A stretch of 64,000 bases of DNA from the NCBI GenBank assembly GCA_032164295.1, contig JAJHTX010000005.1:248001-312000 (forward strand), read 5' to 3'. Origin of the DNA: Inonotus obliquus. Its lineage: Eukaryota; Basidiomycota; Agaricomycetes; Hymenochaetales; Hymenochaetaceae. The translations under genes were made by a program, and so were the position numbers. The notes under the pieces are model-generated. The model was given only the letters and a program-made list of their open reading frames with translations. It searched no databases and was not told where the DNA came from. Positions 46,839-57,739 of the stretch are shown piece after piece (the first letter of the stretch is position 1; every line of letters starts with the position of its first letter).

Positions 46839-47430
46839 GTCGTTCGCAATAAGTGAAGACAAGTACTGGGATGGAGAGTAGAGGGAGGGATGGTGATGAT
46901 AGGAGAGCAAGTTGTTGGGGCGTTCTGGCGGAGAATCTCGCGCTTTATATACCTTCGCGGACTGGTCCCTCTCAGTCGTCAAAGCGCGCCCATATAGAGA
47001 GCGGAAGGTCATTGTTCCCTCATTTCATTGTCCTCTTTCTTTCTTTTCAAGCCTAATTTGGTTTAGACTTTCGTGGCCCGTAGATGCCATCTAGTCTAAG
47101 TATGAATAAATTTTTTTCTACCCACCTTCTTTCTCCCCTCGCATGTCGTGTATTCCTCCATCGGTCAACCTATTCGTTACAGATCACTGCAGCAGAGGAC
47201 TTGGAAGAGCGACGATATTGCACGATTCGCGAGACGGAGCGAAACTGAACGGGAGTAAAATGCGAAACGGGAGTAAAATGCGATCATCCAGGCCGTTGTG
47301 GCTGCCTAATAGTTACCAAAGAAGCTTGCAAAGGGACTGCGACCCTGAAGGCTATCCCCTTTTTCCTGGAGTGTTTTGACCTGAGATTTGAGATATTCCA
47401 CCGTTGGATCGGTCGCACGGGTTCTCTCGC
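46839..47430 (-). promoter_or_regulatory. Promoter of type C zinc-finger gene, second copy
   Basis: TATATAAA at 46944-46951 (minus), 106 bp before the ATG at 46838, within the 170-bp block shared with 10860-11035 and 39895-40075. Two tandem GGGAGTAAAATGCG units lie at 47251-47284. Confidence 0.7.
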
Positions 47431-47859
47431 ACAGTGGCTCGATGATTATGCAGGCCACAATTCTCTTCTGAGGTGACAAATCCAGCTCTCCGCTCAAAGC
47501 ATGGGCAAAGGATAGGTTCCAACTGGAGCTCACTCACCTAGAGGGCGAGAGCAGTTCTGAACGACTGGCAGGACAGAGCTCATGAAGACCAGCCACGATG
47601 GACTTCATGTTCGGATAGCACTGCTGATGTTCAAGAGCACCATAGTCGCGACCGCTTCAGACGAGTGCGACATAACGGGTTGGGATGCTATCTATATATT
47701 ATTCGAAAGAGAGAAGGGCGAACCTGGCTCGGTCAGTCAAACAATAGATTAAACAAGCTGGCGATACTCCATCCTTCCATTGCGTCGCTTTTCTGCGAGG
47801 CGGGAAATACTCTGAAAACGCAGCTCGCAATTCTCCTGGCAGGTACTCTTCGGTCCGCC

Positions 47860-48660
47860 CAAGGAGTGCGAATCCCCGGCAGCTACACCTGGTTTCTCAG
47901 CAGATGGGAAGCGAGCGGTCTCTGGCTTTAAGACGGGGAGATACACGTTTGGGATACTGACTCCGGTGAACTCGTTTTGGTTATGTTTGAGGGTCACACG
48001 CAAATGATTCGTCATTCGCGCTCTCAGAAGGCGGCAGTCTTATTGCGTCAGGCTTCGACCATGAAACAGGCCGTGTGTGGAACCACGGCAGCGGAGAGCT
48101 CTTGCCTGTTTTCGGATTATATCAGGACACGGTTCTGGAATGCGGAGAGCGATAGGCTTGTTTCGGGTCTGCTTGAGGGACACACAGACTCGGTTGCAAG
48201 GTCCTTGGATGGCAACCTCGTCATTTCTAGTTCTGTGGACGGGTCAATTCGTATTTGGAACGCTGTCAGCGGCGAGCTCATCTCTGGCCATTCGGAGACC
48301 GCCAGATTGTGTACTGTCAATCTCGTTCTCACCGAATGTGCAGAAAGGTTTCTCTGGTTCTGACGGGACGACCTGCCTCTGATAATCTACAGGTGAAGTC
48401 GTTGCTGGTCCGTCCGAAGGACACTCGGTTTGGGTCAGATCAACCGCGTGCTTATTGGATGGAAAACGAGTCGTCTCTGGTTCCAGATGTAAGCCAATCC
48501 GCACCTGGGATGCGGGCAGCAAACTTGACTGGCGCACCTGCAGTCCTCTAGCAATAGTGCATTTCAAACAGGAGCGCGGAAGGTCTGAAGTCCAGTAGTC
48601 GAAGAGAGCGAGAGGTATCAGATCGGAAGATGGCTTGGGCTTGCGATGGCTGGTTAGTTT
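47860..48660 (+). pseudogene. WD40-repeat protein pseudogene (inverted copy)
   Basis: The counterpart of 9270-10060. Repeats are visible in several frames (E-G-H-T-D-S-V-A, D-G-S-I-R-I-W-N, I-H-V-W-D-like). A stop appears where the left copy still reads L-E-D-G-E (TAA at about 47930). The other frameshifts are shared with the left copy, so inactivation preceded the duplication. Confidence 0.65.
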
Positions 48661-49365
48661 CTGCGCTTTCTCAGTTTGCTCCAAGAATATTCTTGTCAAT
48701 CTGGTTTGTTGCACTGTAAGCAACTTTCAGAGGGAGAAGGATGGATGTCGGCCGCCTCTATCAGCCCCGGCTCCCAGAGTCCACCCGACACCGTGCTCCG
48801 AGATGCTCTACAGGGCGGGTGTGCTCTGCAGGAGCACAGTCTTGAGGGAGAGGTGGGTAGGCAGCGAATTTGCTTTGTTCGAGAGCACTGATATTAGCGC
48901 GTGGAGGAACAAGAAGTTTTCGGCTATTTCCGCCACCTCCGCGCGTGCAGACTACAATCTCTTCTTGCAAGGCGAGTAAATTGTGCAGAACCTCTTGATG
49001 CATCGAAGTACTGCTATGTTCGGTACAGACTAGCGGTTTTTCACGGACCTAGATCACTCTGATGTGCCGGTGGGGAAAGACTGGTACAAAGGCTGCTCTC
49101 GAATGGGTATCGAATAGAGTTGATAGGTAGCTCAGTGCTCACCCAGCTTACCGTAGTTCGACAATCTTTGGTGGCGCGTCACCAAAGATTATAGTCTGCG
49201 CGGAGGTGGCGGAAATAGCCGAAAACATCTTATCTTTGAACCGTCACCTCCGCGTCAACCCTCAGTGTATTCAATAGAACCGTAAATTTCGTTCAATTAG
49301 CTGTACCTCATTTCAAACTGTCATCTGGGTCTGGATTTCGCATCGAAGCTCTGGTACTCTCACCT

Positions 49366-50997
49366 ATGACAACCAGAATGAACCTGCGAACCCGAGGGGC
49401 GACTCCTATGCTGGACCGCGTACCCGTCGACCCTGACAAACTTCCAGTCCCCGACTACAGCAGTGACGCCTACCTTGAGCTGCGCCGGACCATTATGCGC
49501 CGGTACACCAACATGAATCACGACAATGCAGGTTGGTTCCTGGGAATTGTACATGACGAGCTCTTGGGTTTTCAACGCGACGTCTGGAGCTCCTATCGTG
49601 AGGTGGCACGCAATGCACACGCCTCAGCTTCTGCGGTACAGGACAATCAAGGTTTGACTAATGGCACTCCTGGCACGGAACAGCCTCCTATCGTCCTTAC
49701 AGGTAACACTCCTGACGAGATGGCTGGATCGTCTGGTGGCGAGATATCTGGCAGTGGCACCTTAGCTGAGACCGCTGGTACATCTATGCCTGGTAACGCT
49801 ATTGCCTCACAACAGTCTTCCTCAGGTGTACTCGATTGTCCGCCTCAGCAATCATCCTTACCTGTTTCACACCGACCTCGCCAGGACTCATCCAGCAGTG
49901 ACTTTGGGGCAGATGTCTTCACTGGCGGTCGCACGGTATATACTATGCACTCGGCTATTGAGACTCGTTTGCTGGAAGGGCTCTGCGTTCCGCTGTACTT
50001 CTTCATTGTCCAAGGATTAGATGAGCAATCCAAAGCCCAAGCCTCTACCTGTCTTGACCTATCCTCGTCTCGCTCTGTGGATGTTTTTCTAACCCGTAAT
50101 GTCCCTAGTGATGAATCTCTCTCACTGCATCAACTCCGAGAGGCGCACCCGGTTTACATCGAGGCCATTCGGCGGGCAGATTGGAAGCCTACTTATGTCG
50201 ATATGTAGGACAAACTGCTACGCAGCATCTCCGACCACCCATCTCGTGCACATCGCCCAATCGGTGGAAAACACCCTCTGATTGTATACCTTTCCAAGGC
50301 ATGCGTACTCTGGCACAACGCCATAGCCAGAAAAGTCAAACCCCCACGCATCGAATTGGTGGATGAGTTTCAGCTGCAGGACATAACATCAGATTTGGTC
50401 ACTCGGAAACGTGAACGAGAGGAGGTGGTGAGTCTTGATTTCTGCATGCTCGACCATCAACCACACCTACATGCCATGTCCATACCCACCATGTCATCAT
50501 GCTATCATGTCTGTCCATGCTCTCCATGCTTTACACCATGTTTTACATGTCATGTCATGTCTACACTTTTGCCGCTCATGCCATGCCTCACAAATCACTA
50601 CCATGCATTCTAATCATGTCTCTTCATGTAGCGCCCACCGACTACCTTTCCTTCTTCTCGCAACACACGACCACGGACTGGGGAGAAAACCAACTCTTTT
50701 CGTGCAGGCACAAACAACCCTTCCTCCATTGTTTGTGCTGTCTGCCTTGGCTCGGGGGACCACAAGGTTGCCGAATGCAACCGAAACATGTTATGGGACC
50801 ACTCCAGAAGCACCCGATGCTGGCGCCTCCCCAATGGGAGTCTTGTTGCACCCGATGGTCGCCCTCTGTGCATCAACTACCAATTGCGCTCGGGTTGCTC
50901 TATGGTCCATCAATTCATACACGAATGCTCTGGATGTGGAGCCTCCGACCATGGAGCCACGTCCTGCAACCACTCTCATCTCTACAAACAAACCTAG
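49366..50997 (+). pseudogene. Gag-like ORF1 of retroelement copy 2
   Basis: The frame starts at 49366 and is stopped by TAG at 50206-50208, where copy 1 has TGG. Copy 2 does not have the one-base deletion of copy 1. After the stop the frame continues to a GTGAGT donor (50428), an intron to 50631 and a zinc-knuckle exon ending at 50997 (C-A-V-C and C-S-G-C-G-A-S-D-H motifs). The two copies are thus broken at different sites, which means that their common ancestor was probably intact. Confidence 0.7.
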
Positions 50998-50999
50998 AC

Positions 51000-52910
51000 T
51001 ATCAACTCCTTACAATCCTGATGCATGGTCTCATTTTTTCTCCCTTTTCCATCTTGACCCACTCTACCCCACTCTCATTTCCTCCTTGCGAAGCGGTTTT
51101 TCTGCTGGAATACCCCAGCTATCCTTCTGTTATACCCCGTCCAACTCGGAATCAGTATATGAACATTTGGATGTATTTAATAGTATTGTCCAGCGCGAGT
51201 TCATTGCTGGTCATTATTTTGGACCTTTTACCTCTTCTCAAGTGCAATCTCTCCTTGGACCCTTCCAATCTTCCCCTCTATCCCTTGTCCCTAAACCAAA
51301 CTCTGATCAATTTCGCCTTGTCCAGAACCTTTTCTTTCCACACATACCTCGTACTCTGTCCCCCTCGCGAACCGTCCACTCTATCAACTCCTTCATTGAC
51401 TCCGCTGATTTTCCATGTACCTGGGGGACCTTTAATACCGTGGCACTCACAATTGCCAATCTTCCACCTGGTTCCCAGGCATCTACACGCGATGTGGCAG
51501 ATGCATTTTGCACAATTCCGCTTGCCCCTAACCAGTCTCTCTGAGAACAACGAGTTTGCCATCAACACAGCCAACTCCTTTGGTCTCTCCTCTGCAGGCG
51601 GCATTTGGGGCTCATTGGCAGACGCGTTCACTGACATTCTCCGGGGCTGCGGTATTGGACCAATCAGCAAATGGGTGGACGACTTCATCTTTTTTCGGCT
51701 ACCCACACATGCCCTATCCAATTACAATTCGCTGTGTTCCCAATTGGCACATACGGTACAATGTTCTGGTCACCTCCACCATCACTCACGTTACCTTTTT
51801 GTTGGCAATTTGTTGCCTGATGGCTCGCTTGAAGAGTTTGATGACTCCTTCCATTTTCCCTTACAAGACTTATCCCTCTCCTCCCCACGTTCCCCTCATG
51901 ATCAATCCTTTCTGTATTGCAAGGCGGATATCACACTTATCTCTACACAGTTGGGGATACCTTGGAAGGAAGAGAAGACCACACCCTTCCAGACCACCGT
52001 CATATACCTTGGCTTTCTGTGGAACTTGTCAGACAAAACGGTCACCCTTTGTGCACAGAAGAAGACCAAATACCTCGAGGCCATTCACTAATGGAACTCG
52101 AGACGCACTCACACCCTTCGTCAAGTTCAGGCACTGTATGGCAAGCTCCTACATACCACATACGTCTTCCCTTTCGGACATGCCTATCTCACCCTCCTTG
52201 AAGGCATGCTATCCTCTTTTGGTGACCGTCCTGACTGCCCACATCGACCGACCAAAGGAATATGCAAGGACCTCGACTGGTGGACCTCCCGACTTACACT
52301 CCAATCTGTCTGCCACTCGCTCTCACAAACCTCACACTTCAGTGAGTTGCACGCTTATTCCGATGCGAGTTCCGGTGTTGGTCTCGGCATTGTCATCCAA
52401 ACCAGATGGAATGTGTTTGTTCTCACCCCGGGCTGGAACCATTCTGGAAAAGACATCGCCTGGGCTGAATCAGTTGGTTTTGAGCTCCTCCTCCTCTCGC
52501 TCAGCCAACTACCAGACACCCCCAAACACTTCATTGTCTACTGCGACAACACCGTTGTTGTCGGCGGCTGGCGTTCTGGTAGGAGCAGGAACAAACATGT
52601 CAATGAGGTGTTCAAACGGGTGCATGATCTCTGTGAAGCGAACAAATGGGAGGTGCTCGTCCGCTACGTCCCTTCTGAGGCCAATCCCGCCGACCTCCCC
52701 TCCAGAGGGGTCTATTCCACCGCGCCACGCTTACCCAACATCATACTTCCACCCTCTCTCTGCAACTTCCTTGCAGAAGTGCCACAAGGCCTCGTATCAG
52801 AAACACCACATACGCATGCACAACAAAAACCTACTGCTGAAGCCAACCAAACATGCAATCAAGCCAACATTGTGTCGTCCTTTGAAACATTCTGTACCTA
52901 CTGCAACTAG
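51000..52910 (+). pseudogene. Reverse transcriptase-RNase H ORF2 of retroelement copy 2
   Basis: The reverse transcriptase is read in two frames: up to 51544 with P-L-S-L-V-P-K-P-N-S-D-Q-F-R-L-V and T-R-D-V-A-D-A-F-C-T-I-P-L (first catalytic Asp region), and from about 51530 with A-N-S-F-G-L-S-S-A-G-G and W-V-D-D-F-I-F-F (the second catalytic pair). The frame change sits in a short deletion at about 51535-51545. A TAA at 52089-52091 precedes the RNase H part (52206-52910): A-Y-S-D-A-S-S-G-V-G, A-E-S-V-G-F-E-L, Y-C-D-N-T-V-V and S-E-A-N-P-A-D-L-P-S-R, a full set of RNase H motifs. It is inactive through the frameshift and the stop. Confidence 0.75.
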
Positions 52911-54077
52911 TCCCTCAAGACCAGCGATACAGCTCACTGGTTATTCGATGTTGCGACCTACTGTTCGCGCCAAGGAACGGTTACAACTGTGGAAGCCGGC
53001 ATTCCAGCAGGAATTTGCTACAGAGCAACCTGCTTTCCATGCACAGATCATGTCCGTTCTCGCTGCCTTTATTCAAAAATCAACTGCCTCAACTTATGGC
53101 TCAGGTCTGCTCCGATTCCATTCCTTTTGTGACATTCACAACATTTCCGAAGTACATCAAGCACCATGCTCACCAGGCCTTCTTGCAGCGTTCATCTCCT
53201 CCCTTGTGGGGCACTATTCGCACAAGACCATATCAAACTACATAGCAGGCATTCGTTCATGGCACATCATCCATCGTGTCCCCTGGAACACAAGTGAACA
53301 GGAAGTTAGAGCCCTCCTCTAAGCTGCACATAATCTCACCCCATCCACTTCTATCCGACCCATGCGCAAACCGTTCACTGTCCACATGATTGAGCAGATC
53401 CGACTCGCCCTAAACCTGTCGCTTCCCTTTGATGCAGCAGTCTTCGCATGTCTAACCACCACCTTTTACTCATGTGCCCGTTTAGGTAGGTTCATCCCTT
53501 CCAATATTGTGGTCAGCACTAACATCCACCAGGTGAATTCACACTACCTACTAAACAGACATTCAGCCGATCTAAACATGTCACACCCTCTGATACAAAG
53601 GTGCAAACCGATCGGTTTGGTAACTCTGTCCATTCATTCCATCTCCCAATTACGAAATCCTCCCCCTCTGGCGAGAAAGTATTTTGGTCTCGCCAGACTG
53701 GCCCATCAGACCCAGAGTCAGCCCTCGCCAATCATTACCATGTTAATTCTCCACCATCAGATGCCCCTCTCTTTGCCTTCCAATGTGGCTCTACCTACTC
53801 TCCCTTAACGCGCAATGATTTCCTACAGCGAATCAACTCTGCCCAGAGACAAATGAATCTACCTGTTTTGTCTGGCCATAGCATTCGGATTGGAGCCACC
53901 TTGGAGTACCTTCTGCGCAGTACCCCTTTCGACGTCGTGAAATCTATCGGTTGTTGGTCCTCTGACTCCTTTGTCCTATATCTACGCAAACATGCCCTGA
54001 TCCTTGCCCTATACTTGCAATCTCACCCGGAAGTCCGAGATGAATTCGCCCGGCTGACCATGCCTCCTGTTCGTTGA
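52911..54077 (+). pseudogene. Tyrosine recombinase of retroelement copy 2
   Basis: The N-terminal core-binding part lies at about 52940-53322 (S-T-A-S-T-Y-G-S-G-L-L-R-F-H, then S-N-Y-I-A-G-I-R-S-W-H) and ends in TAA. The catalytic part continues with A-R-L-G-R-F (first Arg, 53470-53490). After a frame change near 53600 come G-H-S-I-R-I-G-A-T (the H-x2-R box, about 53872-53900) and F-V-L-Y-L-R-K-H (nucleophile Tyr, about 53970-53990). All catalytic positions are still visible but the frame is split into three. Confidence 0.75.
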
Positions 54078-54158
54078 GGTTAGTATCCACTTAACTAGAT
54101 GTCCTTATTCCCCACTCAAGGCTCCTACAGCTATGGGAATCTCGATGCCTCGACGCGT

Positions 54159-55848
54159 TGTCGTGCTGGGATGGTATTGGCTGTTGAATAACCAAGTACA
54201 CTCCCACTGAGTCAACCGGTCTAATTATCTAGGCGGGTAGTCTTCCCAGTTGTTCGTTGAAGCTATGGGCAACTTGTTGTAGTTGGAGGGTTGAGAGACT
54301 CAAGTTTGAGTAGAGAGGTAGAGTGAGTGAGAGATGAGTCTTTATCCAATTCTCTTGAAAGCGAGTGATAGGTCACAATGGATGAGGAGCAATTAAATTG
54401 TCCACACCGAGGTAGGCAATGACAAGCTATGCAGAATAGATGTCAATGTCTAGAGGGACACACACACTCGAAGTCTCAAGATATCAGATATCGACTTTGA
54501 GAGGGGGGTTTATCACCAATGTCCAATTAGAACAGAGGCAATACAATACCTTTGACTAGTACCAAACTAGTCCTTGAGCAATACAGTTATCCAGTCTTGA
54601 GCTGAGGTCAACTGTATGCGACGAAACCTTGACTTGACTTGCAAATAGTGTGACAAGGGGTCACAGAGTGATGTGAGCTTGTCTTGTTCTGGGGGAGAAC
54701 TCTGGTGAGTTATTCTATGGGGAGTTAATTCTATGCTCCTCTGGGGGGCTACATGCTGGTCCTTAAATACTAATTCCAAGACCAATTTACATAATCCACA
54801 GCATAAGCTAAAAATAGATCTGCATCAACCACATCATCAAAATTTGATATCTCCTTTCAAAGCTATGCATCAAATACTCCAAATCAAGTGATATGTATCA
54901 ATGTATCAATGAGTTATTTGATGAATGATGCGCATCAATGAATTAATTGATGAGTGATGTGCATCAATGCATGATTTGATGAATGCTGTGCATCAATGAA
55001 TTACTTGATAGATGCTGTGCATCAATGAGTTACTTGATGAATGATGTGCCATCAATGAATCAATTGATGAGTCCAGAATATGGTTCAAGGTGATGACCTG
55101 ATCGATGATCTAATCGATGACTTGATGAATGACCTAATGGATGATATAATCGATTACTTGATGGATGAGATAATCGATGACCTAATGGATGATATAATCA
55201 ATTACTTGATAGATGATATAATCGATGACCTGATGGATGATATAATCGATTACCCAGTTTGGGCTTATTTGGTTTTTGGTATCTGGACTGTGGTCTTTGG
55301 TTTTTCCAGAGCGATGTATCGGATGGCTTCTCAGATAAGACCAAATGAATGGTGCAACCGGTGGTTCTTGAACCTTCATTTCTGCTTCTAGAGCGTGACC
55401 ATATAAAGAATGGTTTGTTTATCTATCGCCGCTCGAGTTCCTTTTCTGCAATTCTTTGTTCTAATGCCACCTTCACGACTTCGTGCACGACTTCACCATC
55501 TGCTCTGCCACGCTTCTGAACTTCTCAGGCTGACTTTTGTGTATCGTCGCGCTTCCTCTAACCCGATTCAGTGAGTTACTTTCTCGACACTTTGCGATCT
55601 TTATGCTTAATAGCACGAAGAGTATTTGTGGAGACGACTATCATGATCGAGGAGGAGTGGGTCGAGTGGGTACCGGAGCTTGTTACTAGACGAGTTGTGC
55701 TCAACGCTTGATAGTAAGCTTGGCACTTTCCATCGGCTTTCGATTTGCTAACTTGTGTGCAGAATTACGAGTTACTGCGACGTCCAATATTTCTTGTTTA
55801 TCCTTTCTGATGTCCTACTATGTTCTTGCTTCCGATAGTGTAAAGCGT
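54159..55848 (-). mobile_element. LTR in reverse orientation, lacking its first 46 bp
   Basis: The reverse complement of the right-hand LTR from 55895 to 57613. Its outer end (its 3' terminus) is TGTCGTGCTGGG at 54159, preceded by CGCGT. Its inner end stops at CGT (55848), where TGTCAGG of the forward LTR starts. This fits insertion of the forward element into an older reverse-oriented LTR. The missing 46 bp should then lie beyond the forward element. Confidence 0.75.
55080..55260. repeat. ATCGATGA-type minisatellite in reverse LTR
   Basis: About ten units of a 12-24-bp motif built from GATGATATAATCGAT and GACCTAATG/TTACTTGAT variants. Just before it (54895-55075) are six or so looser GATGTGCATCAATGAATTA-like units. 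The 103-codon frame across it is a by-product of the repeat. Confidence 0.75.
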
Positions 55849-57613
55849 TGTCAGGCCAGGATATTGCCTGGACATAAACAATCGTAATATTGGCACGCTT
55901 TACACTATCGGAAGCAAGAACATAGTAGGACATCAGAAAGGATAAACAAGAAATATTGGACGTCGCAGTAACTCGTAATTCTGCACACAAGTTAGCAAAT
56001 CGAAAGCCGATGGAAAGTGCCAAGCTTACTATCAAGCGTTGAGCACAACTCGTCTAGTAACAAGCTCCGGTACCCACTCGACCCACTCCTCCTCGATCAT
56101 GATAGTCGTCTCCACAAATACTCTTCGTGCTATTAAGCATAAAGATCGCAAAGTGTCGAGAAAGTAACTCACTGAATCGGGTTAGAGGAAGCGCGACGAT
56201 ACACAAAAGTCAGCCTGAGAAGTTCAGAAGCGTGGCAGAGCAGATGGTGAAGTCGTGCACGAAGTCGTGAAGGTGGCATTAGAACAAAGAATTGCAGAAA
56301 AGGAACTCGAGCGGCGATAGATAAACAAACCATTCTTTATATGGTCACGCTCTAGAAGCAGAAATGAAGGTTCAAGAACCACCGGTTGCACCATTCATTT
56401 GGTCTTATCTGAGAAGCCATCCGATACATCGCTCTGGAAAAACCAAAGACCACAGTCCAGATACCAAAAACCAAATAAGCCCAAACTGGGTAATCGATTA
56501 TATCATCCATCAGGTCATCGATTATATCATCTATCAAGTAATTGATTATATCATCCATTAGGTCATCGATTATCTCATCCATCAAGTAATCGATTATATC
56601 ATCCATTAGGTCATTCATCAAGTCATCGATTAGATCATCGATCAGGTCATCACCTTGAACCATATTCTGGACTCATCAATTGATTCATTGATGGCACATC
56701 ATTCATCAAGTAACTCATTGATGCGCATCATTCATCAAATAACTCATTGATGCATAGCATCTATCAAGTAATTCATTGATGCACAGCATTCATCAAATCA
56801 TGCATTGATGCACATCACTCATCAATTAATTCATTGATGCGCATCATTCATCAAATAACTCATTGATACATTGATACATATCACTTGATTTGGAGTATTT
56901 GATGCATAGCTTTGAAAGGAGATATCAAATTTTGATGATGTGGTTGATGCAGATCTATTTTTAGCTTATGCTGTGGATTATGTAAATTGGTCTTGGAATT
57001 AGTATTTAAGGACCAGCATGTAGCCCCCCAGAGGAGCATAGAATTAACTCCCCATAGAATAACTCACCAGAGTTCTCCCCCAGAACAAGACAAGCTCACA
57101 TCACTCTGTGACCCCTTGTCACACTATTTGCAAGTCAAGTCAAGGTTTCGTCGCATACAGTTGACCTCAGCTCAAGACTGGATAACTGCATTGCTCAAGG
57201 ACTAGTTTGGTACTAGTCAAAGGTATTGTATTGCCTCTGTTCCAATTGGACATTGGTGATAAACCCCCCTCTCAAAGTCGATATCTGATATCTTGAGACT
57301 TCGAGTGTGTGTGTCCCTCTAGACATTGACATCTATTCTGCATAGCTTGTCATTGCCTACCTCGGTGTGGACAATTTAATTGCTCCTCACCCATTGTGAC
57401 CTATCACTCGCTTTCAAGAGAATTGGATAAAGACTCATCTCTCACTCACTCTACCTCTCTACTCAAACTTGAGTCTCTCAACCCTCCAACTACAACAAGT
57501 TGCCCATAGCTTCAACGAACAACTGGGAAGACTACCCGCCTAGATAATTAGACCGGTTGACTCAGTGGGAGTGTACTTGGTTATTCAACAGCCAATACCA
57601 TCCCAGCACGACA
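55849..57613 (+). mobile_element. 5' LTR of gag-protease retrotransposon
   Basis: A 1765-bp LTR starting TGTCAGGCC and ending CAGCACGACA, so it has TGTC...GACA ends. A TATTTAAGG promoter-like box lies at 57002-57010. The mirror minisatellite is at 56489-56660. The two LTR arms are almost identical, which indicates recent activity. Confidence 0.75.
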
Positions 57614-57618
57614 AAACT

Positions 57619-57634
57619 TGGTGACCACCGCAGG
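57619..57634 (+). other. Putative primer binding site
   Basis: TGGTGACCACCGCAGG lies five bases after the LTR end. The TGG start would pair with a tRNA CCA end. Which tRNA is not resolved. Confidence 0.45.
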
Positions 57635-57739
57635 GCAGCTATTCAATAGTTGTGGTTGTAACCATATCAAGTTTTACCATCATCGCTCATCGATCAGAGC
57701 AAAGAAGAATTTTTTCGCTAAGTCATTTGCATTGTTATC

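Larger units (their letters stand above)
45200..49157 (-). repeat. Inverted duplicate block C' (partner of 8766-12780)
   Basis: Antiparallel to the left block C, including the type C gene, the WD40 relic and the retroelement-end relic. It is the most similar pair of the three. It ends exactly where the second tyrosine-recombinase element starts (GTAGT then TCGACAATC at 49154-49166), and it lacks the MITE found at 12781-12929. Confidence 0.75.
49157..54158 (+). mobile_element. DIRS/Ngaro-type tyrosine-recombinase retroelement, copy 2, decayed
   Basis: The order is 5' hairpin (49163-49190), Gag-like ORF1 with CATG-rich intron, reverse transcriptase, RNase H, tyrosine recombinase. Such elements integrate by a tyrosine recombinase instead of an integrase and make no target duplication. 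The 3' end is uncertain because the reverse LTR begins at 54159. It inserted at the end of block C'. Multiple frameshifts and stops make it non-autonomous now. Confidence 0.8.

Noticed and set aside
50499..52091. 530-codon frame across the retroelement
   Set aside because: Only its 3' third is the true reverse transcriptase frame; the 5' part is a shadow of the Gag-like exon and the first reverse transcriptase half.
51556..53322. 588-codon frame across RNase H
   Set aside because: Over RNase H it is a shadow frame; only the last part encodes the recombinase N-terminal region.
55080..55391. 103-codon frame rich in D-D-L-I/M (also 56352-56663)
   Set aside because: It is the translation of the LTR minisatellite and is present in both LTR arms; the frame follows from the repeat unit.
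55080..56660. CRISPR-like spaced repeats in the LTR palindrome
   Set aside because: The units are contiguous and degenerate with no unique spacers, and the genome is fungal.
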